This document shows positions 56,980-64,000 of a stretch of 64,000 bases of DNA, one piece after another. The DNA lies in assembly GCA_034508935.3 (NCBI GenBank), contig CM067452.1, positions 2,199,497-2,263,496 on the forward strand, read 5' to 3'. Positions within the stretch are counted from its first letter, which is position 1; each line of letters opens with the position of its first letter. The notes under the pieces were generated by a model. It had not been told where the DNA came from and made no database searches. It saw only the letters and a list, made by a program, of their open reading frames with translations. Source of the stretch: Berghia stephanieae (taxonomy: Eukaryota; Mollusca; Gastropoda; Nudibranchia; Aeolidiidae). Position numbers and translations under genes: made by a program.

Positions 56980-58680
56980 GGTGTTGCTTGTGACCTTTGG
57001 TGTCATCAAACACAGCACAATACTAAGACTCGACACGAAACTTTAAAGCTCATGATTAATGTTTATATAATGTTTTATTATGAGAAAAAAGCATAGATTT
57101 ACTATCTTAACTCAAATCTTGGAGTAAATGTATACCGTTTTGCCGATATTGAGGTTTATTGGTTTTGGTGTCATTTGTCACAAGCAACACGGCATGCGTG
57201 AACACGTGGAAGTTTGTTTCGTTAAATGGCGATTCGCAATTTGGATCTACCCTTCTTCCAGTCTTTGAAGTGCAGCACGTTCATTTGCCTTTCCAGCGTG
57301 GCTCCAGGCAGAAAAGGTAAGTTGAACTTTGGTGTCATCGCTATTTTACATTGTCACAAGCAACACTTGATATTGGATATTACAAAGTGCCACCAAAAAA
57401 TTATGTTTTCAGCTGTTATTCTATTTACAAATATGATATTATGACATCTCGCATAAGTCTGTGATTTTGACACAATTAATTATTTCCTTGTAATTCTAAT
57501 TTTTTATGTTTCAGGGTTGTATTAATCAAGAAAAAGACAAAACTCAAGCTTTTGACGAATCCAGATAAAAGAAGGGTTGTCAAGAAATTTGATTTGATTT
57601 ACTATTAACACACTAAATTACTACAAACTACCAGATTTGAGCAGTATGGTGATGGTTACCGTATGGTTACATTAATTCATTACCATAGCTGATATTTATC
57701 TAGTGTTTGTGTGACTTCTGGTACTTTTTGTGACCATTGGTGTCATTGGTTAAAATGTCACAGGTGACACTTACATTTGAAGTTTCTAATGTATTTCTGT
57801 TTTCATGTTCTTCAAAGCTTGAAATGTCATTGAATTACATTTTAACAGGCTATATTACATGTGTTCAGTTGCCATTTTTGATTTATTGAGGCAAAATTGC
57901 GTTCAAGTGCCGATTTTGACCAAAGTAATAGCAACAATGGTATTACTAATTTCTAAGTATATTTCCAATTTGAAAGTATTTAGTCTCTTAAAATATTATT
58001 GAATTTCATTTTAGAGTAGGTTATTGTGGTTTTTTGACTGAAAATAATGATATATTATGGACGAAAGTGTGATTTGGTGTTGCTTGTGACATAAGTAATG
58101 GTGTCACCGGTCTTATGTCACAAGTCACATTCAGATGCTCTAATTTCCATGTATATTTCTATTTTTGAAGTCTTTGGTTTCTGAAATATTATTAAATTCC
58201 ATATTTAACTGACGTTATTACACTGGTTTGACTGAAATTAATGATATATTGTCGAAATTGCAATTTGGTATTGCTTGTGACATAAGTAATGGTGTCATCG
58301 GTCTAATGTCACAAGTGACACAATGCCGCTAAATAAGATATGCTTTGGTCACATTATTTCCCAACATTTTATTCCAAAAGTTTCTGAACATTGCTGGTCA
58401 TAAACATATGCAATATTGTTGTTTTTGTTAATGTACAAACATTTTTATGGAATAATATATTTGCATTCTATGTTGCTTGTGACCGATGACACTAAAAAGC
58501 AACATTTTCTCCAATAGTTGGTAATATTATTGTACTATGATTGTTGTTGATTGTGTCTTTTTGTCCATAACTTACTAAATAAAGTTTGATACTCAACAAA
58601 AATCATTTGGTTATAGAGTTTTTTGTCTCATTTTGGTGTCACCGGTCACAGGTGACACCAGCAACCTATAGGTATTGTTG
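56980..58680. repeat. Series of GTGAC/GTCAC hairpin motifs
   Basis: The phrases GTTGCTTGTGAC, GGTGTCA(T/C)..GGTC and TGTCACAAG(C/T)(A/G)ACAC recur near 56984, 57167, 57331, 57750, 58075, 58268, 58470 and 58632. Several fold back, for example CTTGTGACATAAG with CTTATGTCACAAG (58084-58129), and GGTGTCACC with GGTGACACC (58633-58657). The sequence between motifs is unrelated AT-rich DNA. Confidence 0.7.
57226..57604 (+). other. Weak candidate two-exon coding segment
   Basis: From ATG 57226 the frame reads MAIRNLDLPFFQSLKCSTFI to a good donor (AAAAG/GTAAGT, 57318). An acceptor (ATGTTTCAG, 57514) precedes a frame with VVLIKKKTKLKLLTNPDKRR. Joining donor and acceptor as read puts the basic frame out of phase, so this is not a convincing gene. 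It lies inside a transposon and matches nothing known. Confidence 0.2.
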
Positions 58681-59649
58681 ACGATATTATGCTGCGTTAG
58701 ACATTAAAGTTATCTAAAGGGCCTTTGATTCATGAAGTACAGGGTTTTTGCTACACATATAGAAAGATGAATGGACTATTATGTCACTTTTATTTTGAGA
58801 AAAAAAATTGGCACCTTTTGACCTTGGCTCATTTGCATAAGTTATGTTTGCAGTACAGAACAGCCCGTTTTCTATCATCAGTGGGCAGGTTAGGTTGTAT
58901 GTCTTGATTTTTTTTCTGTCAAACATACATAATATAGATCTATTATCAAACACTGAAAGTATATTTATTTAGTTCCTGCTTGAGTCGACACCCCCCAAGA
59001 TATAATACTTTACAGGTTGGCTTTTGTTTACACTTTACCAGTATAACCAGTCAGGAAGGACTAACGGTTTATACAATTTTAAAAGACGTAGACGTCTAAC
59101 ATTCAGGGTGCAGTCTTCTCACGTGAGAGTGGGTTTGAATCCAATTTCAAAAAAGAGGCCGATTGGACACATTTTGACCATAATTTTAGAACCCCCTCCC
59201 CCCTTCCCCCAACCATATTGTGGACAAATGACTACCCCCCCCCCCCCCCCATGTGGATGTCCATGGTAAAGATGCACATTGCGAAACACCTCATGCTTAA
59301 ATATTGTTCTTTTGAATAATATTTTTTTAAAAAAGAAAGTAAATAATGATGATGATTCTCTACCATGGGCGGTCATGATCCAAAAGAATAGAGGTGCCAA
59401 GACTGATCCTCTTTGGGGCGCCGAGGTGGAGAGGGCATTTTACTTTGGTCCCACCATCGCTTTGCTCCTACTCCTTTACCGATTGACCAAGTGTTTGTTC
59501 CGACCAGACAAGAGTGGTCGCTGTATTGCTCCTCCCTTCCCAGTTTTATTGTTCTCCGCCAAAGCGGTGTTCACCTTGTGGTCAGACCAAGGTTGTGGTT
59601 GCCCTGGGTCAGACCCCTCTGTATATGCTTTGAGGTACCACTAGGGAAA
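58681..59649. other. Unassigned interior of the foldback element
   Basis: A C17-type run lies near 59234-59250. Open frames at 59279-59640 overlap each other in different phases and resemble no family I can name. Confidence 0.4.
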
Positions 59650-59679
59650 GAGATAGATAGAGAAAAAGAGAAAGGAAAA

Positions 59680-59768
<89 letters not shown>

Positions 59769-60056
59769 TAGAAAAAGAAAGAGATTGGGAAAGAATGAAA
59801 GAAAGAGAGAGGGAGAGAGAGAGAGAAAATGAGAGATAGGGAAAGAAAGAAAGAAAGAAAGAAAGAAAGAGTGAGAGAGAGAAACAAAGAAAGAATTTAG
59901 AAAGACCGGGAGAGAGAGAGAGAGAGGGGGGGGGGGAGAGAAATAGAGAAAGAAAGAGATTGGGAAAGAATGAAAGAAAGAAAGAGGGAGAGAGATAGAA
60001 AAAAAGAGAAAGTAAAAAGAGAGAGAGAAAGAGAAAGAAAGACATAGAGAAAGAAT

Positions 60057-60126
<70 letters not shown>

Positions 60127-60128
60127 GG
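59650..60128. repeat. (GA)n-rich purine tract
   Basis: Almost 480 bases of GA, GAAA and GGGA repeats. Overlapping Arg/Glu-rich and Ser/Leu-rich frames are artefacts. Confidence 0.97.
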
Positions 60129-60354
60129 CTGCTAACTGGCTGCACCTGAACGAAGTGAGTGAGAGTTTTAGAGCTAATGGCGTCTACTCAGCCAATCTGT
60201 TACTATTTATAAATCTATTACCGCAACGCCGTAAAAATAGCCACCAGAACCGTCTTTACGGGACTGGAAAAATAGGCCCGAGAACCATCTTTACGGGACT
60301 GTAAAAATAGACCATCTTTACGGGACTGTAAAAATAGCCACTGCGTTAAAACAA

Positions 60355-61329
60355 ACATAAAATATTAAAGTCAGTCAATGTAACTGGTCTAAAGGACCAC
60401 TTTTCTAACATCTTCAAACAACGTCCAAATACAATCTAGTGTTTGACATGCAACAATCCTCCTAGAGGGCTAGGAAGGGATTTTTAGCTGAGTCAGTCTG
60501 ATACGTGCAAAACAGAATTTATTCTGGACTCTTCGTCTGCTTCCATCAGTTTCACTCTCTGCCCACTGCCCGCATAGAATCTGCCTTGTGTTTGAGTTCG
60601 AAAAGCCACGGGGCACTATTCAGACTCGAGTCTGAATTGCCACTTCAACTTCAATAATATTTAGAACTTGCATTGCCAGCGGCATTTCTTTATAATATAT
60701 AGATAGTGAAAAACAAAATAGAAGTGAATATCAAGTGGTCTGCTGCAGTGTTGCTTTGTCTTTTATTTTCTATTTACACAGAGTTTCTTACATGTCCCAG
60801 TAGTTTTGGGGGTTTTTTACATGAAATTCCATCACCATGACAAGACGGATCTGAAAAAGTGTGTATGAATGAAGACATATTTACATTTGAATGAATCATT
60901 GGGAAAAATTCCGTAAGATTCTCTTTCAATTAGTATTTTCACGGGGGATCTTTTGTCAGGCGTTTATTTATTGAATTTGTCAATATATTATAGTAGTAGC
61001 ATTTTAAAATCTCTAGAACAACCTTGGTAGAAATTTCTTTTGTCACTTTGAGCTGAAAACGTCAAACTGCCAATTCGCCTTTTTATTTTCAACCAGGAAG
61101 AAAGTTGTTAATCATCAAATCTGTTCACAGTCCACAACCAATAAAATTTTCACAACCTACCTACCTGTTAACTTTATTGATCATCTTTCGTTTCTATAAT
61201 TTGTTCATTCTGGCCACAATTTTGGGGATATTGATGATCGCCGGGAATTTGTTTATGTCGCTGACGAATTCCCAGGCCAAAAGAAAAGAAAAAAAAAAAC
61301 ACAAAAAAATACAACCTCTCTTTTTGTCT

Positions 61330-61360
<31 letters not shown>

Positions 61361-61810
61361 ATTTTTTTTTTTGAGCGAGTCTATTCTTTTCTCCATTCTT
61401 GTTTGGCCTTTTCCGTTTCTGAGCATGAATTTCTTAAAATTGTTTGTTTTTTTAATTAAAAAATTATTGGGTTTTTTTTTCCCTCTATCTGACCATTTAG
61501 TCGCTCTCTGAATATTTCTGTTTGTTTGCTTTTTAATTATTTATTCTTTTAAGATATTATTTTAGATCGGAGTGGAGACAAATATGACAATTTGCTAGAA
61601 AGGAACCAAAGCCTCCAACCAGGGGGACAGGTTACATTCTATTTCATGTATGTGTTTACATGAAAACCGACCCTATATTTTCTAGTTTTACTCACTCGGA
61701 ATGGTTTTCCATAGTTCACCTCTAATGGTCTAGCTAGTCATATCTACTTGAATAACTATATAGAGAATTATCCTCTAAACATGTTCTCACGCTTTAGTGC
61801 ATGGGCCAGT
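60355..61810. other. Unassigned; palindrome at 60617 and a short hydrophobic frame
   Basis: The perfect palindrome ATTCAGACTCGAGTCTGAAT lies at about 60617-60636 and recalls the SalI hairpin repeat. A frame at 61105-61374 encodes one strongly hydrophobic stretch (LFILATILGILMIAGNLF) and then Lys- and Phe-rich low complexity. It is not a recognisable protein. Confidence 0.4.
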
Positions 61811-64000
61811 GAGCATACTCAATGTCTCAATCGTTTCTATGTTATATGTTTGTGTTGAGAATATTGGCTATTAAGCTTAACTGCTGGTCAAAATTATTCG
61901 CGATGGTGGTGTACGAACGAATCGGCGGTCTCAAGAAGTGGGTGAGAGAGGGATCTAGTAATGACTTTGGGTTTGAAACGAATATTTTTGTGTTCGTGGA
62001 TAGCTCACACGGTAGAGCCACGCTCTCACCTGCCAGGCGGAGTTGTCGTACCAATAAGGTCGCAGGTTCAAACCCCACCACCGCCGCGAAAAATTTTTAT
62101 TCTCTATTGTCTTCTGGCACTTTTCTATTCACTTCATATCTTGTTGTTACCAACATAAGTGCCTGCTCCACTCACTTTTCTGAATTAAAAATTCACCCAT
62201 ACACCGGAGCATACTCAATGTCTCAATCGTTTCTATGTTATATGTTTGTGTTGAGAATATTGGCTATTAAGCTTAACTGCTGGTCAAAATTATTCGCGAT
62301 GGTGGTGTACGAACGAATCGGCGGTCTCAAGAAGTGGGTGAGAGAGGGATCTAGTAATGACTTTGGGTTTGAAACGAATATTTTTGTGTTCGTGGATAGC
62401 TCACACGGTAGAGCCACGCTCTCACCTGCCAGGCGGAGTTGTCGTACCAATAAGGTCGCAGGTTCAAACCCCACCACCGCCGCGAAAAATTTTTATTCTC
62501 TATTGTCTTCTGGCACGTTTCTATTCACTTCATATCTTGTTGTTACCAACATAAGTGCCTGCTCCACTCACTTTTCTGAATTAAAAATTCACCCCATACA
62601 CCGGAGCATACTCAATGTCTCAATCGTTTCTATGTTATATGTTTGTGTTGAGAATATTGGCTATTAAGCTTAACTGCTGGTCAAAATTATTCGCGATGGT
62701 GGTGTACGAACGAATCGGCGGTCTCAAGAAGTGGGTGAGAGAGGGATCTAGTAATGACTTTGGGTTTGAAACGAATATTTTTGTGTTCGTGGATAGCTCA
62801 CACGGTAGAGCCACGCTCTCACCTGCCAGGCGGAGTTGTCGTACCAATAAGGTCGCAGGTTCAAACCCACCACCGCCGCGAAAAATTTTTATTCTCTATT
62901 GTCTTCTGGCACTTTTCTATTCACTTCATATCTTGTTGTTACCAACATAAGTGCCTGCTCCACTCACTTTTCTGAATTAAAAATTCACCCATACACCGGA
63001 GCATACTCAATGTCTCAATCGTTTCTATGTTATATGTTTGTGTTGAGAATATTGGCTATTTAGCTTAACTGCTGGTCAAAATTATTCGCGATGGTGGTGT
63101 ACGAACGAATCGGCGGTCTCAAGAAGTGGGTGAGAGAGGGATCTAGTAATGACTTTGGGTTTGAAACGAATATTTTTGTGTTCGTGGATAGCTCACACGG
63201 TAGAGCCACGCTCTCACCTGCCAGGCGGAGTTGTCGTACCAATAAGGTCGCAGGTTCAAACCCACCACCGCCGCGAAAAATTTTTATTCTCTATTGTCTT
63301 CTGGCACGTTTCTATTCACTTCATATCTTGTTGTTACCAACATAAGTGCCTGCTCCACTCACTTTTCTGAATTAAAAATTCACCCATACACCGGAGCATA
63401 CTCAATGTCTCAATCGTTTCTATGTTATATGTTTGTGTTGAGAATATTGGCTATTAAGCTTAACTGCTGGTCAAAATTATTCGCGATGGTGGTGTACGAA
63501 CGAATCGGCGGTCTCAAGAAGTGGGTGAGAGAGGGATCTAGTAATGACTTTGGGTTTGAAACGAATATTTTTGTGTTCGTGGATAGCTCACACGGTAGAG
63601 CCACGCTCTCACCTGCAGGCGGAGTTGTCGTACCAATAAGGTCGCAGGTTCAAACCCCACCACCGCCGCGAAAATTTTTTATTCTCTATTGTCTTCTGGC
63701 ACTTTTCTATTCACTTCATATCTTGTTGTTACCAACATAAGTGCCTGCTCCACTCACTTTTCTGAATTAAAAATTCACCCATACACCGGAGCATACTCAA
63801 TGTCTCAATCGTTTCTATGTTATATGTTTGTGTTGAGAATATTGGCTATTAAGCTTAACTGCTGGTCAAAATTATTCGCGATGGTGGTGTACGAACGAAT
63901 CGGCGGTCTCAAGAAGTGGGTGAGAGAGGGATCTAGTAATGACTTTGGGTTTGAAACGAATATTTTTGTGTTCGTGGATAGCTCACACGGTAGAGCCACG
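61811..64000. repeat. 396-bp satellite with tRNA-like promoter, >5.5 copies, runs off the edge
   Basis: Units begin with GAGCATACTCAATGTCTCAA at 61811, 62207, 62604, 62999, 63394 and 63789 (periods 395-397). Identity is near-complete. Each has an A-box-like TAGCTCACACGG (62001-62012 in unit 1) and a B box GGTTCAAACCC (62065-62075), the layout of a Pol III promoter. The 281-residue frame across two units reflects absence of stops in one phase. GGCACTTTTC (units 1, 3, 5) and GGCACGTTTC (units 2, 4) alternate, suggesting a dimeric higher-order unit. Confidence 0.95.
62001..62075 (+). promoter_or_regulatory. Internal Pol III (A/B box) promoter in satellite unit 1
   Basis: A and B boxes lie about 52 bases apart within a tRNA-like ~90-base stretch whose T-arm pairs poorly, so it is a tRNA-derived promoter and not a functional tRNA. 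It repeats in every unit. Confidence 0.6.

Larger units (their letters stand above)
56071..60345. mobile_element. Foldback-type transposon, 4.28 kb, tandem-repeat arms, 9-bp TSD
   Basis: Ends CGCAGTGGCTATTTTTACAG and the complement are perfect inverted repeats. The 9-bp repeat ttaaaacaa flanks them (56062-56070, 60346-60354). The arms are tandem copies of a ~34-bp unit (GGCTATTTTTACAGTCCCGT then AAAGATGGTTCTC), about seven on the left (56077-56300) and four on the right (60225-60345). Both arms close on ATTTTTACGGCGTTG. The interior has a C47 run (56829-56875), a series of GTCAC hairpins (56980-58680), an inverted 21-bp pair (56561 and 58810) and a large GA-rich tract. No transposase was recognised. 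A 9-bp TSD with long arms would fit Mutator-like or Merlin machinery. Confidence 0.85.

Noticed and set aside
59279-59640. Possible gene or retroelement fragment
   Set aside because: Two overlapping frames in different phases, no conserved motif I can name, and it lies inside a transposon.
61105-61374. Small membrane protein
   Set aside because: One hydrophobic stretch followed by low-complexity Lys and Phe runs; no homology, splice or start context supports it.
62001-62095. Functional tRNA gene cluster
   Set aside because: The boxes fit Pol III but the T stem and acceptor stem do not pair, so it is tRNA-derived and not a tRNA.

Overview
The window looks like AT-rich, repeat-dominated nuclear DNA from an invertebrate animal. 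A lophotrochozoan, probably a mollusc, fits best, but this is inference from its mix of elements (RTE-like LINEs, a P-superfamily transposon, hAT, Helitron, tRNA-derived SINEs with an L2-like tail, long microsatellites), not from a marker gene. There is no operon organisation and no virus-like or LTR element that I could recognise.

Only two stretches look like host protein-coding genes. One is a 334-residue DHHC palmitoyltransferase (31101-32105, minus) in a single coding exon with a splice acceptor just before its ATG. The other is the last exon of a C2H2 zinc-finger gene with 13 fingers (51753-53168, minus), whose upstream exons I could not find. Nearly everything else is mobile or tandemly repeated.

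The dominant repeat, named F1 here, is a ~520-bp retroposon present in more than 25 full or partial copies, about a sixth of the window. It has an A-rich tail and 10-13 bp target-site duplications (TSDs). A second family, F2, has the same plan and a similar 3' end. Both carry a central hairpin with paired changes, suggesting an undescribed SINE-like superfamily. Around these lie tRNA-derived SINEs (S1, S3), TTAA-flanked MITEs, 6-bp-TSD MITEs, a palindromic MITE and tandem arrays.

Region by region: 1-10 kb holds SINEs, MITEs, F1 and F2. A Helitron relic at 10.4-14.9 kb is interrupted by a complete-length P-superfamily element (11149-14424, TSD gatcaagt). A 3.58-kb foldback transposon (18646-22223) sits inside an F1 copy. 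22-30 kb is F1, minisatellite and a local duplication. The DHHC gene is at 31-32 kb. A palindromic SalI-site hairpin repeat lies at 34.6-36 kb. A full-length RTE-like LINE (36830-41480, 12-bp TSD) has a hAT relic (37251-38458) inserted into its own reading frame. 42-51 kb holds more F1, S1 and a LINE nested in another LINE. The zinc-finger exon and a G-tract-rich array fill 51.7-55.3 kb. A second foldback-type element of 4.28 kb (56071-60345) has tandem-repeat arms. A 396-bp satellite carrying a tRNA-like Pol III promoter runs off the right edge from 61811.

The insertions give a relative chronology: S1 before F1, F1 before the foldback and the 6-bp-TSD MITE, Helitron before P, and LINE before hAT.
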